DNA of 64,000 bases, from NCBI GenBank assembly GCA_017938695.1, contig JAGBBA010000042.1, positions 26,190 through 90,189 of the forward strand, in the 5' to 3' direction. This document shows, piece by piece, positions 26,007 to 36,018 of this stretch. Position numbers and translations under genes: made by a program. Every line of letters begins with the position of its first letter. Position 1 is the first letter of the stretch. The notes below the pieces were generated by a model. It saw only the letters and a program-made list of their open reading frames with translations. It made no database searches and was not told where the DNA came from. This DNA comes from Clostridia bacterium (GTDB taxonomy: Bacteria; Bacillota; Clostridia; Christensenellales; Aristaeellaceae).

Positions 26007-28460
26007 TTACTTGCCCATGGGGTCCAGGTGCCAGATGGTGTCGTTGTACTCGCGGATGGTGCGGTCGGAGGAGAACACGCCGGACATGGCGGTGTTGGTG
26101 ATGGCCATTTTGAGCCACTTCTCACGATCGGCATAGTCCGCGTTCAGACGACGCTGGGCCATGGAGTAGGAGCCGAAGTCCTTCAGGACAAAGTAGGGAT
26201 CGGCCATGTTGCCATAGTCGCCGATGAGCAGGCTGTGGTACAGATCCTGCAGGATGGTGGCATTGTTGGGGAACAGGGTGCCGTCGATCATCTGGGTCAG
26301 GGCCTGGCGGATCTCCTGGTTGGATTCGTAGATCTGCATGGGGTTGTAGTTGCGCTCGCGGTACATGTCGCGCACGGTGTCGGAGCGCATACCGAAGATG
26401 TAGATGTTGTCCATGCCGACCTGCTGGCTGATCTCCACATTGGCACCGTCCATGGTACCGATGGTCACCGCGCCGTTCATCATGTACTTCATGTTGCCGG
26501 TGCCGCTGGCCTCCTTGGAGGCGGTGGACAGCTGCTCGGACACTTCCGCGGCGGGGATGAGGATCTCAGCGGTGGAAACGTCGTAGTTCTCCAGGAACAC
26601 AACCTGCAGGAACTTGCGGGCACGGGGATGCTTGGCGATCAGGTCGCTCAGGGCATTGATGAAGCGGATGATCTGCTTGGCGCGATAGTATCCGGGAGAA
26701 GCCTTGGCACCAAAGAAGAACACGCGGGGCTCCATGGTGAAGGATTCGTCATTCACGATGCGGTTATACAGCACCAGGATGTGCAGGGCGTTCAGCATCT
26801 GACGCTTGTACTCGTGCAGACGCTTGGACTGAGCGTCGAACATGAAGGTGGGGTCCACGTCGATGCCCTGGCGGTCCTTCACCAGCTTGGCCAGACGCTG
26901 CTTGTTGTGCAGCTTGATCTCGGCAAACTTCTCGCGGAAGGCAGGATCATTGGCAAAGGGCATCAGCTTTTCCAGCTGCTCGGGATCCTTGATCCAGTCG
27001 GTGCCGATGGATTCCTTGATCAGCTCGGTCAGCTCGGGGTTGCAGCTCATCAGCCAGCGGCGATGGGTGATGCCGTTGGTGATGGCGGTGAACTTCTCGG
27101 GCATCACCAGGTTGAAGTCGCGGAAGGTTTCGTCCTTGAGGATCTCGCCGTGGAGCATGCTGACGCCATTCACGGAGAAGGACATGGCGATGCACAGGTT
27201 GGCGATATGGATCTGGCCGTAGGAAATAACAGCCATCTGGCCGATGCGCTCCCACTGGCCGGGGAACTCGTTCCACAGGCGGGCGCAGAAGCGGCGGTTG
27301 ATCTCCTCAATGATCTGGTACAGGCGGGGCAGCAGCTGCTGCATCATGGCTTCAGGCCACTTTTCCAGGGCCTCGGCCATGATGGTGTGGTTGGTGTAGG
27401 CGAAGGTCTTCTGCACGATGGCGGAAGCCTCGTCCCAGCCCAGACCTTCCTCGTCCATCAACAGGCGCATCATCTCGGGGATGGCCACGCCGGGGTGGGT
27501 ATCGTTGATGTGGATGCAGACCTTCTCAGGCAGCTTGGAGAAGTCGTTGCCGTGCAGCTTCTTGAAATCCTTCAGGATGTACTGCAGGGTGGCGGAGGTG
27601 AAGAAATACTGCTGCTTGAGGCGGAGCATCTTGCCCTCGTAGTGGTTGTCTTCGGGGTAGAGCACCTTCGAGATGGTTTCAGCTAGCTCGATCTCTTCCA
27701 CAGCCTGGACATACTTGCCCTGGCCGAAGGAGTTCAGGTCGATACGCTTGGGGCTGCGGGCAGACCACATACGCAGGGTGTTGACGGTGGCGGTGTCGTA
27801 GCCGACGATAGGCATATCGTAGGGCACGGCTTCCACGGTGTTGTAGTCGCGGTGGACGTACTTGGTCACGCCGTTCTCTTCCACGGTTTCCACGCGCCCG
27901 CCGAAGTGCACCTCGCAGGCGTCCTCCATCACGGCCATTTCCCAGGAGTTGCCGTTGTCCAGCCAGGAGTCGGGCAGCTCGACCTGCTGGCCGTCCACGA
28001 TCTTCTGGCGGAATAGGCCGTACTCATAGCGGATGGTGCAGCCCATGGCAGGCAGATCCAGGGAAGACAGGCTGTCCAGGAAGCAGGCAGCCAGGCGGCC
28101 CAGACCGCCGTTGCCCAGGCCGGGTTCGGGCTCTTCCTTCAGGATGGCGTCGATGTCGATGCCCAGCTCGGACAGGGCTTCGCGGTACACGTCGGTGGAA
28201 ACCAGGTTCAGCATGTTGCAATACATGCTGCGGCCCATCAGGAACTCAACGGAGAGGTAGTACAGACGCTTGTTCTTGTTGTTCTTGCGCATTTCGCGGG
28301 AAATAAGATACTTCTGCATGATCTGGTCGCGGACGGTGACGGCCACGGCCTTGTAGATCTGCTGCTGGGTCGCATCCTGAATGGTGCGGCCGTTATAGCG
28401 CTGAAGCTTGCCAAGAATGGAAGCTTTGATGGATTCTTTATCAAAAGAAGTCGTAGGCAT
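26007..28460 (-). CDS. glgP: Glycogen/maltodextrin phosphorylase (GT35)
   Basis: The frame extends five codons upstream, but those codons are themselves the AGGAGGAGC ribosome site, so ATG 28460 is the start (817 residues). GLGNGGLGRLAACFLDS marks the phosphorylase N-domain, and KEASGTGNMKYMMNG carries the pyridoxal-phosphate lysine, predicted Lys658. The enzyme releases glucose-1-phosphate from alpha-1,4-glucan ends in the cytoplasm. It has its own promoter; its stop adjoins a composite palindrome. Discrimination between glycogen and maltodextrin preference is not possible here. Confidence 0.95.
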   Translation of the reverse strand: MPTTSFDKESIKASILGKLQRYNGRTIQDATQQQIYKAVAVTVRDQIMQKYLISREMRKNNKNKRLYYLSVEFLMGRSMYCNMLNLVSTDVYREALSELGIDIDAILKEEPEPGLGNGGLGRLAACFLDSLSSLDLPAMGCTIRYEYGLFRQKIVDGQQVELPDSWLDNGNSWEMAVMEDACEVHFGGRVETVEENGVTKYVHRDYNTVEAVPYDMPIVGYDTATVNTLRMWSARSPKRIDLNSFGQGKYVQAVEEIELAETISKVLYPEDNHYEGKMLRLKQQYFFTSATLQYILKDFKKLHGNDFSKLPEKVCIHINDTHPGVAIPEMMRLLMDEEGLGWDEASAIVQKTFAYTNHTIMAEALEKWPEAMMQQLLPRLYQIIEEINRRFCARLWNEFPGQWERIGQMAVISYGQIHIANLCIAMSFSVNGVSMLHGEILKDETFRDFNLVMPEKFTAITNGITHRRWLMSCNPELTELIKESIGTDWIKDPEQLEKLMPFANDPAFREKFAEIKLHNKQRLAKLVKDRQGIDVDPTFMFDAQSKRLHEYKRQMLNALHILVLYNRIVNDESFTMEPRVFFFGAKASPGYYRAKQIIRFINALSDLIAKHPRARKFLQVVFLENYDVSTAEILIPAAEVSEQLSTASKEASGTGNMKYMMNGAVTIGTMDGANVEISQQVGMDNIYIFGMRSDTVRDMYRERNYNPMQIYESNQEIRQALTQMIDGTLFPNNATILQDLYHSLLIGDYGNMADPYFVLKDFGSYSMAQRRLNADYADREKWLKMAITNTAMSGVFSSDRTIREYNDTIWHLDPMGK

Positions 28461-28522
28461 GAAGCTCCTCCTCATCGGATGATCGGTATGTCAAAGACGG
28501 GCACAGAGCCCGACAGTGCAAT

Positions 28523-28551
28523 AGTATACTACATTTTTCTTGAAAAGACAA
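28523..28551 (-). promoter_or_regulatory. Promoter of glgP
   Basis: TTGTCT (28551-28546) and TATACT (28528-28523) on the minus strand are 17 nt apart. A short CGGGC/GCCCG hairpin lies in the leader just downstream. Confidence 0.75.
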
Positions 28552-28654
28552 GGTTTTGCGGCCAATGTAACCGATGATTGTTAAAGGATGAACAATATAG
28601 GCGAATTATTGCCAGATGCGATGGGCAAGGGGATTTGGTTACATGGAAATACGA

Positions 28655-28897
28655 AAACGAAGCGAGGGGAAGGTGGCAGCGCAAGTTGCCGGATGAGGTG
28701 TCACATTCCTTCCCCCGCGTCGCGGCGCATCCGTTATGCGCCGTGACCCCCACAAAAGGAAAACCCACTCTGCTTTCGCAAAGTGGGTTTCGAAAGGGCC
28801 GAATGGCCCTTCGCGGGATTCTTAAGGGCAGAGCCCTTAAGTGGAGTGTCCAGAGGGGCAACGCCCCTCGGGTGGGGTCCAGGGGCAAGGCCCCTGG
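28655..28897 (-). repeat. Composite palindrome copy 4 (most complete)
   Basis: Immediately after the oppDF stop the minus strand reads CCAGGGGC/GCCCCTGG, then GAGGGGCGTTGCCCCTC, CTTAAGGGC-TCT-GCCCTTAAG, GAAGGGCC-ATTC-GGCCCTTTC, GAAACCCACTTTGC-GAAA-GCAGAGTGGGT, then the GGGGTCACGGCGC module and finally a partial CACCTCATC element to about 28655. Five hairpins in a row make this the reference copy. Confidence 0.75.
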
Positions 28898-30967
28898 TTA
28901 CTGGTTCAGTTCCTTGCGGTAGCCGTCCAGCTCCTTCTGGTTGCCGTAGACGAAGTGGCCGGGCAGGATCTCGGTCCAGACGGGCTTGTCATTGCGGTAA
29001 TCGTGGATGGAGGGATCGTATACCAGCAGCTTCTTGCTGCGCTCCAGGTAGGGGTTGGGGTTGGGCACGGCGGAGAGCAGGGCCTTGGTGTAGGGGTGCA
29101 GGGGGTGCAGGAAGAGCTCTTCGCTCTCGGCCAGCTCCACGATGCGGCCCTTGTGAATAACCGCGATGCGGTCGGAAATGAAGCGGACGACGGACAGGTC
29201 GTGGGCGATGAACAGGTAGGTCAGGCCACGCTTCTGCTTCAGCTCGTTGAGCAGGTTCAGTACCTGGGCGCGGATGGACACGTCCAGAGCGGAGATGGGC
29301 TCGTCGGCCACGATGAACTCGGGCTCCATGATCAGGCTGCGGGCGATGCCGATGCGCTGACGCTGGCCGCCGGAGAATTCGTGGGGGAAGCGGCTGGAGA
29401 ACTCGGGCAGCAGGCCCACTTCCTGCAGGGCACGCTGCACCTTGTCCATACGCTCGGATTCATCCTTGTACAGGTGGAAGTTCTGCAGGCCCTCGGAGAT
29501 GATGTAGTCCACCTTGGCGCGCTCGTTCAGGGAGGCCATGGGGTCCTGGAAGATCATCTGGCAGCTGCGGATAACCTTTTCGTCCATCTGCTTGGAGATC
29601 TTGCCGGAAATGCGCTGGCCGTTGAGCAGAATTTCGCCGTTGGTGATGGGGTTGATGCGCACGATGGCGCGGCCGATGGTGGTCTTGCCGGACCCGGACT
29701 CGCCCACCAGGGAGAAGGTCTCGCCGCGGTAGATGGTAAAGTTCACATCGTCCACAGCCACAAACTTCTTACGGCCGGAGCCGAAGGTGATCTGCAGGTC
29801 CTTGACCTCGATCAGGGCTTCACGGTTGGGATCCTCGTGGGGGTGGTTCAGATCCACGCTGGCCTGGTTGGGATCCAGGTGCTGGCGGCTCAGCTTGCGG
29901 ATGGTATCCGGCTGCTCCACATGGGGTGCACGGGGGTCCATCATCCAGGTCTTAGCCTGGTGGGTGGGGGTCACGTCGAACAGCGGGGGCTCCTCCAGGA
30001 AGTCGATGTTCAGGGCCTTGCGGTTACGGGGGGCGAAGGAGTCGCCGGTGATCTTATTGAACAGGTTGGGGGGCGTGCCGTCGATGGCGGGAAGCTTCTC
30101 GCCCTTCACGCCCAGCTGGGGCAGGGCAGACAGCAATGCCCAGCTGTAAGGATGCCAGGAATCGAAGAAGATCTCGTTCACCATGCCGATCTCAACGATC
30201 TGGCCGGCGTACATCACAGCCACGCGGTCGGCCACGTTGGCCACAACGCCCAGGTCGTGGGTGATGTAGATGATGGTCATGCCCTGTTCTTTTTGAAGTT
30301 TGCGGATCAGGTCCAGGATCTGGGCCTGGATGGTCACGTCCAGGGCGGTGGTGGGCTCGTCGCAGATGAGGATCTGGGGACGGCAGGCCATGGCGATGGC
30401 GATGACCACGCGCTGGCGCATGCCGCCGGAGAACTCGTGGGGATACTGGTTATAACGATGCTCGGCATTGGGAATGCCAACAGCCTCCAGCATGCGGATG
30501 GCTTCGCGCTTGGCGGCGGCACCGCGCAGGCCCTGATGCAGCTCGATGGACTCCTGGATCTGATGGCCGATCTTCTTCAGGGGGTTCAGGGAGGTCATGG
30601 GGTCCTGGGTCACCATGGCGATTTTCTTGCCGCGGATGGTGCGCCATTCACGCTCGGTCTGGAACTTGGAAAGGTCCTTGCCGTCGTACATGATGGAACC
30701 GTGGGTGATGGAGCCGTTCTTGTCCAGCATGCCCACGAAGCACTTGGTGAACACGGACTTACCGGAGCCGGACTCGCCCACGATGGCCAGGGTTTCGCCC
30801 TCGTAGAGCTCCAGGGAGCACTTGCGGATGGCGGTCAGCTTCTGGCCGCGGAGGGTAAACTGCACTTCCACGTCCTTGGCGGCCAGGATCGGCTCGCTGG
30901 AGAGGATCTGCTTGGCACGCTCGTCAAAGTCGATGCCCAGGGGATTGTTCTTGATTGCTTCAGACAT
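28898..30967 (-). CDS. Fused OppD-OppF oligopeptide ABC transporter ATPase
   Basis: One 689-residue chain contains two complete peptide-type ABC ATPases. The first has Walker A GESGSGKS (64-71), signature FSGGMRQR and Walker [12 protein letters not shown]. The second, from about residue 380, has [17 protein letters not shown] and [10 protein letters not shown]. Both retain the C-terminal oligopeptide-transporter extension ([24 protein letters not shown]). It energises the permeases encoded just upstream. The frame is continuous through the junction with no stop, so it is a real fusion, as known for some microcin and dipeptide systems. GGAGGATC precedes ATG 30967. Confidence 0.95.
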   Translation of the reverse strand: MSEAIKNNPLGIDFDERAKQILSSEPILAAKDVEVQFTLRGQKLTAIRKCSLELYEGETLAIVGESGSGKSVFTKCFVGMLDKNGSITHGSIMYDGKDLSKFQTEREWRTIRGKKIAMVTQDPMTSLNPLKKIGHQIQESIELHQGLRGAAAKREAIRMLEAVGIPNAEHRYNQYPHEFSGGMRQRVVIAIAMACRPQILICDEPTTALDVTIQAQILDLIRKLQKEQGMTIIYITHDLGVVANVADRVAVMYAGQIVEIGMVNEIFFDSWHPYSWALLSALPQLGVKGEKLPAIDGTPPNLFNKITGDSFAPRNRKALNIDFLEEPPLFDVTPTHQAKTWMMDPRAPHVEQPDTIRKLSRQHLDPNQASVDLNHPHEDPNREALIEVKDLQITFGSGRKKFVAVDDVNFTIYRGETFSLVGESGSGKTTIGRAIVRINPITNGEILLNGQRISGKISKQMDEKVIRSCQMIFQDPMASLNERAKVDYIISEGLQNFHLYKDESERMDKVQRALQEVGLLPEFSSRFPHEFSGGQRQRIGIARSLIMEPEFIVADEPISALDVSIRAQVLNLLNELKQKRGLTYLFIAHDLSVVRFISDRIAVIHKGRIVELAESEELFLHPLHPYTKALLSAVPNPNPYLERSKKLLVYDPSIHDYRNDKPVWTEILPGHFVYGNQKELDGYRKELNQ

Positions 30968-30985
30968 TGGCGGATCCTCCTTTCA

Positions 30986-32032
30986 TCAAACGTGGTTGCG
31001 GGGGTCGCAGGCATCGGAGAAGGCATTACCCACCAGATAGAAGGTGATGGTAATGATGGACACGATGGCCGCGGGGAAAATCAGCAGGTAGGGGTAATCC
31101 AGGAAGTAGCTGCGGGCGTTGCGCAGCAGGATGCCCAGGGAGGGCGTGGAGATGTCCATCAGGCCCAGGTAGGTCAGGGTGGTTTCATAGGCGATGGTAG
31201 AGGGGATAGCCAGTGCCAGTCGCAGGATGATCACGCTGACCAGATAGGGGAAGATGTTCTTGCTGAGGATGCGCCACAGGCTGGTGCCCAGGCAGCGGGA
31301 GGCCAGGTTGTACTCGCGGTCGCGGTACATGAACACCAGGTTGCGCACGTTGCGCGCCGTGGCCAGCCAGCCGAAGGCGATCATGGACACACCCATGATC
31401 AGGGTGGTCTTGCCCAGCATCAGGGCAATCAGGGTCATGTAGATGATGGTGGGGATGTTGTCGATCAGGTTGTACAGGCTGAAGAAGAAGCTGTCCAGCT
31501 TGCGGACGTAGCCCCACACCAGGCCGATGAGCACACCGGCGATGATCTGGCCCAGGGACACGCTGACGGCCAGCAGGATGGAGGTACGGGTGGCGTACCA
31601 CACCTGGGACCAGTAGTCGCGGCCCATGTTATCGGTGCCGAACCAGTATTCCGCATTGGGGGCAGTGAACATCAGGCTGTTGTCGATACGCAGGTTGAAG
31701 ACATCGTACTTGCCGATAGCACCGGCGATAAAGGTGAAGATGAACAGTGCCACAAACACCAGGGACATCACCACCGCAGCCTTCTTGCGCAGGAAGTTGC
31801 GCCAAACGCTCCTCCAATAGGAGTACTGGCTGTAACCGATGCGCTCGGCGTCCTGGGCGCGGTATTCAGCATAAGAGAACAGCTGCTTTTCAGGCAAGGT
31901 GGAACGGGAGTGAACGTGCACCCGGCCGCGGTTGTACTTCTTGTCGATATTGCTGTCCGTCATGGAGCGGTTGATGGTAAGATCGACCACGGGTGCTTCC
32001 AGCTCGGATACAGTTTTCTTGTTCATGTCCAT
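30986..32032 (-). CDS. Oligopeptide ABC transporter permease (OppC type)
   Basis: The 348-residue protein has a long cytoplasmic N-terminus (about 90 residues) before the first membrane helix, as OppC proteins do, then six predicted helices and the EAA-loop region REYNLASRCLGTSLWRILSK. ATG 32032 overlaps the upstream permease stop by one base (TAATG), and a second in-frame ATG at 32026 is possible. It pairs with the OppB-type subunit to form the membrane channel. Confidence 0.93.
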   Translation of the reverse strand: MDMNKKTVSELEAPVVDLTINRSMTDSNIDKKYNRGRVHVHSRSTLPEKQLFSYAEYRAQDAERIGYSQYSYWRSVWRNFLRKKAAVVMSLVFVALFIFTFIAGAIGKYDVFNLRIDNSLMFTAPNAEYWFGTDNMGRDYWSQVWYATRTSILLAVSVSLGQIIAGVLIGLVWGYVRKLDSFFFSLYNLIDNIPTIIYMTLIALMLGKTTLIMGVSMIAFGWLATARNVRNLVFMYRDREYNLASRCLGTSLWRILSKNIFPYLVSVIILRLALAIPSTIAYETTLTYLGLMDISTPSLGILLRNARSYFLDYPYLLIFPAAIVSIITITFYLVGNAFSDACDPRNHV

Positions 32033-32985
32033 TAGCGAGTCGCCCCCTTATTTGTCAGACGGATACGAGGATCGATAAGGCTCATCAGCAGGTCGCCCAG
32101 GAAAACGCCCAGGATGCCCAGCGTAGCATAAAGCAGCACTACGCCCTGCACCACGTTCAGGTCATAGCGGGCGATGGCGTCTGTCAGCAGCGGGCCCATG
32201 CCAGGCACGGAGAAGAAGCGTTCCACCAGCAGGGAGCCGCCCACCGTCAGCAGGATGGAATAGGGCAGGTACTGGGCCAGGGGCACGAAGGCATTCTTCA
32301 GCACATGGCGGTACATCACGCTGCGGGTGGACAGGCCCTTCAGCTTGGCCAGACGGATGTAATCCTTGTTCAGTTCATCCACCATGTAGCGGCGGGTCCA
32401 CAGCATATAACCGGCGATGGAGCCGATGGACAGGCACACCATGGGCAGGATGGAAGACGGGCCGGGCTTTCGCATGGTGAACATGGAAGGCAGCCCCAGC
32501 ACGCGGGAGCCAAAGGCCAGAATGAGCGAATAAGTCACCAGGCTTGGCACAGCGTTGACGAACACGGTGTAGGCGGTGCCCACGGCGTCCAGAATACCGT
32601 CTTTATAACGGGCCTGCAGCACGCCGAAGATCACGCCGATCACCAGCGATATGCCCAAGGCCTTCAAACCAAGCTCCATGGAAATAGAGAACTTGGAGCC
32701 GATCACCTTGGTCACAGGCTGATTGGCCTGGATACGTCTACTGACGCCCAGGTCGCCCTCGGTGAAGATGCCCTTGAAATAATCAGCCAGCTGCTTCAGC
32801 GGGTGATCCAGCAGGCCGGAGGCCAGCAGACGGTCGTGCTTCTGTTCCTCGGTGAGCTTCATCAGCTCGTCCTCAGTAAAGAAGTAGTCGGTGGGCATCA
32901 GGCGCATCAGCAGAAAAACCAGCGTGACCACCAGCAGTACGGTGAGCAATGATTGCAGAAGCCGCTTCAGGATATACTTTGCCAT
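32032..32985 (-). CDS. Oligopeptide ABC transporter permease (OppB type)
   Basis: ATG 32985 gives MAKYILKRLLQSLLTVLLVV, the typical OppB N-terminus, and 317 residues; an upstream extension in frame lacks that match. Six hydrophobic segments and an EAA loop (KDYIRLAKLKGLSTRSVMYR) are visible. It heads the oppB-oppC-oppDF operon, transcribed from the promoter at 33067-33118 or by read-through from oppA. Confidence 0.93.
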   Translation of the reverse strand: MAKYILKRLLQSLLTVLLVVTLVFLLMRLMPTDYFFTEDELMKLTEEQKHDRLLASGLLDHPLKQLADYFKGIFTEGDLGVSRRIQANQPVTKVIGSKFSISMELGLKALGISLVIGVIFGVLQARYKDGILDAVGTAYTVFVNAVPSLVTYSLILAFGSRVLGLPSMFTMRKPGPSSILPMVCLSIGSIAGYMLWTRRYMVDELNKDYIRLAKLKGLSTRSVMYRHVLKNAFVPLAQYLPYSILLTVGGSLLVERFFSVPGMGPLLTDAIARYDLNVVQGVVLLYATLGILGVFLGDLLMSLIDPRIRLTNKGATR

Positions 32986-33066
32986 CACTTCATCCCCTTG
33001 ATCATATTTCTTGCTTCTCAAAAGAGCAGATGCGAAAAAAGCGCAAGCTCTCCTTGCATTAAAGCT

Positions 33067-33118
33067 ATTCTACCATAACAGACCGGTGGGATGTCAACCT
33101 GTAATGCAATAAAAGTAC
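33067..33118 (-). promoter_or_regulatory. Promoter plus conserved upstream block of oppB
   Basis: Minus-strand TTGACA (33097-33092) and TAGAAT (33072-33067) are 19 nt apart, wider than ideal. Directly upstream (33118-33098) is a 21-nt A/T-rich block containing TTTTATTGCATTAC that is almost identical to the block upstream of the oppA promoter. Confidence 0.6.
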
Positions 33119-33191
33119 AGAAAAATGTAGAATCGTCCTTGTGAGAATGGTTCCCACAGGGCAAAAATGCAGGAAATGTCAAAGGAAAATA

Positions 33192-33222
33192 CAAAAAAGA
33201 GAGATCCCTTGCGGGATCTCTC
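33192..33222 (-). terminator. Terminator after oppA
   Basis: On the minus strand a 10-bp stem GAGAGATCCC/GGGATCTCTC with a 4-nt loop runs into TTTTTT. It lies between oppA and oppB and would make most transcripts oppA-only. Confidence 0.9.
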
Positions 33223-33238
33223 CAGAGATGCGATGTGA

Positions 33239-35134
33239 TTACTTGGCCAGAGCAGCGATCTCTTCGGTGGTGTAGATCTGATCGTTGGTCTCCCAGTTCA
33301 CATAACGATAGGCCTGGATGCCGTAAGCGCTGTAAACCTTGGAGTAGGGGTTGATGCAGGTCAGTTCCCAAGCCACTTCGTAGGAAGCGGGGATGGTCAG
33401 CGCGTTCTCGATGAAGTAGGCCTCAGCCTTGGCGAAGGCGGCGTAACGAGCGTCGTTATCGTCGGTGATGGCCTTGGCTTCGTTAACCAGACGGGTGAAC
33501 TCTTCGTAGGTAGCGATCAGGTCAGGATCGGTGGCCTTGTTGATCATGGAGTAGTTGTTGGAGTAGTAGGCGGCAGGATCGTTGTAGGTCTCCTGGCCCA
33601 GGAAGTTCACGGGATCAGCGAAGTCAGCGCCCCAGCCGTTGATGAACAGGCAGTTATACTGGGGAACACGCACTTCGTTGGTCAGGGAGGAGATGTAGGT
33701 GCGGATCTCCAGCTTGACCAGATCCTCGCCCAGGCCGTCAGCGATCACCTGAGCCAGAGTCTGAGCGGAGTCCATAGCGGTCTGAGAGTCGCCCTTGATG
33801 TAGTACACCATGTTCACGGGCAGCTTCACGCCCTTGGCGGTCAGCTCTTCGATGGCAGCAGCCTTGTACTGGGCAGCCTTCTCAGCGTCGTAGCGAACAT
33901 AGGTGTTGTAGTCATACTGCAGGCCCAGCTCGTCACGAACCAGCTGAGTGTAGTCGATGCCCTGGCTGTTCACAGCCACAGCGTTGCCGGTGTAGGCGTA
34001 GTTCTGGCAGGACAGGGGGTTGATGGCATTGGTACGGGCCAGGTAGGGGGTCATGTCCATGCCATAGTACAGGGCCAGACGGAAGTTCTTGTTGGCCACG
34101 GCGGTGTTCCAATCGGTGTAGGGGGTGCCGTCCAGGTTGTTCACGTCATACACCAGGTGCATCTGATAGGAGTACTTGGTGGGACGGGCTTCAACCAGGT
34201 TCTTGTTGAACTCGTGGTTCTTGTCGTTGTAGATGGTGGTCAGGGTAGCCTGAGAGGGCTGCACATGATCCAGCTCGCCGTTGTAGAACAGCTGATAGGC
34301 GGTGTCAACGGACTCAACCATCTTGATGGACACGCTGTTGAAGCGCTTCACGCCCTCAGCATTCCAGTAGTTGGGGTTGGCAACCAGCACCTTTTCATTC
34401 TGGTGAATGAAGGACTGCACAACGTAGGGACCATTGTACCACATGTTCTCCCAGGTGATGGCTTCGTAGCCGGCAACGCCGATTTCTTCGATCAGCTTGG
34501 CAGACAGGGGATACAGGCAGTTGTAGGTGGCCACGGAGGGGAAGTAGGTCATGGCGTCCAGGCACTCGTACACGATGGTCTTGTCGTCGGGAGCGGTAAC
34601 CTTCACCAGCTCGGCGAACTTGCCATCAGCAGTCAGGGCCAGAGCGGCTTCTTCGCCCTGCTCTTCGGTCAGCTGCTTGGTGTAGTCGTAGTACTCCTTG
34701 GCACCAACGATCATGTCGTTGGGCATGGACACGTTGTAGGAATCGTTCTTGGCGAAGTTCAGAACCCATTCCAGACCGGTCAGCCAGTCCTGAGCGACAA
34801 CGTCGGCCTTCTCATTGCCGTCCTTGTCGACCCACTTCATGCCGTCGTTCAGCACGAAGGTCCAGGTCTTGCCACCGTCGGGGGTGGACCATTCCTTGGC
34901 AGCGTTGCCAACCAGAGCGCCGCTGGCGTCGTTGGTCAGCAGGCCGTCAAACAGGTTGCACAGCACGTTCAGGTCCTGAGCGGCCTGAGACTTCTGGATG
35001 TTCCAGGTTTCCAGCTCACGAGAGGTGGTTTCCCAAGTGCGCAGATCGGTGATCTCGGCAGCACTGGCGGTGGTGATGCAAGCCATGGACAGAACCATAG
35101 CCAGAGCAAGCACCAGAGAGAGAAGCTTCTTCAT
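33239..35134 (-). CDS. Oligopeptide-binding protein (OppA type)
   Basis: ATG 35134 with AAGGAGG upstream gives 631 residues. A signal peptide (MKKLLSLVLALAMVLSMAC then ITTASAAE) ends in an Ala-X-Ala site; the cysteine at 19 is not in a canonical lipobox. The mature protein has family-5 binding-protein features: WNIQKSQAAQDLNVLCNLFD at the start, KEWSTPDGGKTWTFVLNDGM, and the C-terminal NGWGADFADPVNFL. It captures peptides for the OppBC-DF complex encoded downstream. Substrate range (oligo- or dipeptides) cannot be read from sequence. Confidence 0.94.
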   Translation of the reverse strand: MKKLLSLVLALAMVLSMACITTASAAEITDLRTWETTSRELETWNIQKSQAAQDLNVLCNLFDGLLTNDASGALVGNAAKEWSTPDGGKTWTFVLNDGMKWVDKDGNEKADVVAQDWLTGLEWVLNFAKNDSYNVSMPNDMIVGAKEYYDYTKQLTEEQGEEAALALTADGKFAELVKVTAPDDKTIVYECLDAMTYFPSVATYNCLYPLSAKLIEEIGVAGYEAITWENMWYNGPYVVQSFIHQNEKVLVANPNYWNAEGVKRFNSVSIKMVESVDTAYQLFYNGELDHVQPSQATLTTIYNDKNHEFNKNLVEARPTKYSYQMHLVYDVNNLDGTPYTDWNTAVANKNFRLALYYGMDMTPYLARTNAINPLSCQNYAYTGNAVAVNSQGIDYTQLVRDELGLQYDYNTYVRYDAEKAAQYKAAAIEELTAKGVKLPVNMVYYIKGDSQTAMDSAQTLAQVIADGLGEDLVKLEIRTYISSLTNEVRVPQYNCLFINGWGADFADPVNFLGQETYNDPAAYYSNNYSMINKATDPDLIATYEEFTRLVNEAKAITDDNDARYAAFAKAEAYFIENALTIPASYEVAWELTCINPYSKVYSAYGIQAYRYVNWETNDQIYTTEEIAALAK

Positions 35135-35219
35135 GATAAGTTCCTCCTTGCTATCCCTTATTATATTTGGAAACAAATCGTACTGCTTATGAGAACAACA
35201 GCACTTTTTCCATATAGGC

Positions 35220-35268
35220 ATTTTAGCAAGGGATGGGACATCTGTCAACCGAAATGCAATAAAAATAC
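35220..35268 (-). promoter_or_regulatory. Promoter plus conserved upstream block of oppA
   Basis: Minus-strand TTGACA (35248-35243) and TAAAAT (35225-35220) are 17 nt apart. The 20-nt block at 35268-35249, containing TTTTATTGCATTTC, matches the block at the oppB promoter in sequence and position. Confidence 0.8.
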
Positions 35269-35416
35269 AGCATAAAATTGATTGTATACAACAGAATAAG
35301 ATAAAATTGTCTGGGCATGCAATGCCACCTGCTATGCGTGCGCCGCCGCTTTGTTGCATAAACGCTGCCCCGGGTGTATAATTAACCCGAACACCATCCC
35401 AAAGGAGCTGCTTCCC

Positions 35417-35824
35417 ATGCTGAAAAAGCTGAAAAACTTATGGACCCGCGATCTGGTCACCCCCATTATCCACAAAACCTTCACCCGGGTGATCATCGCC
35501 CTCACCGCCTCACTGCTGTGGAACGAGTTTATCAACAAGGGCCTTGTATCCATGCGTATGTATGCCTTCTTATTCTTCGGCGTGCTGTTCGCCGTTGCCA
35601 CCTGGTTTAGTTATCTCCGCCTGGATGACATCAAGGTGCCGCAGTTCGACAAAAAGCTGTTCGACTGGAAGAAGACCCCTAAGCGCAGCATGGGCGACAT
35701 GATCGACTACGTAGACGAGCACCCCGCCCCCTACGACGAGCTGGAGCCCGACGAGCAGACGCTGTGCCTGCTCATCAGCAACGGCATCTGCTGTGTGCTG
35801 TTTGTGGTGCTTTCCTTCCTATAA
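35417..35824 (+). CDS. Membrane protein of unknown function (135 aa)
   Basis: ATG 35417, 9 nt after AAAGGAG, gives 135 residues. Helices lie at about 22-40, 50-68 and 117-135, with a charged loop (FDKKLFDWKKTPKRSMGDMI, then DYVDEHPAPYDELEPDEQTL) between the last two. I do not recognise the family. It is alone between the divergent opp promoter and a convergent GH51 gene. Confidence 0.7.
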   Translation: MLKKLKNLWTRDLVTPIIHKTFTRVIIALTASLLWNEFINKGLVSMRMYAFLFFGVLFAVATWFSYLRLDDIKVPQFDKKLFDWKKTPKRSMGDMIDYVDEHPAPYDELEPDEQTLCLLISNGICCVLFVVLSFL

Positions 35825-35844
35825 TAGTATAACACTACACACTT

Positions 35845-35884
35845 CCCGCCCCCGTCTTTGCTGATTGTGAAGATAGGGGGCGGG
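35845..35884 (+). terminator. Hairpin after the 135-aa gene
   Basis: CCCGCCCCC (35845-35853) pairs with GGGGGCGGG (35876-35884), extended by TCTT/AAGA, and is followed by a G/T-rich tract. Confidence 0.65.
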
Positions 35885-36018
35885 GGGTTTGTTGAGAACG
35901 AGAAGAAAAAAAGCCTCTCGAGCCTTGCATTTATGTGTAAGAGTGGTTTTTGAGCGACTAAAGGCCATCTTCCGAACAATACAACCAATGAAATCGGTAT
36001 TTCTTTCCAAGATCAGAG

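Noticed and set aside
28898-30967. Frameshift or missed stop joining oppD and oppF
   Set aside because: The frame is continuous, both ATPase domains are complete, and the linker shows no stop codon remnant, so a real fusion is more likely.
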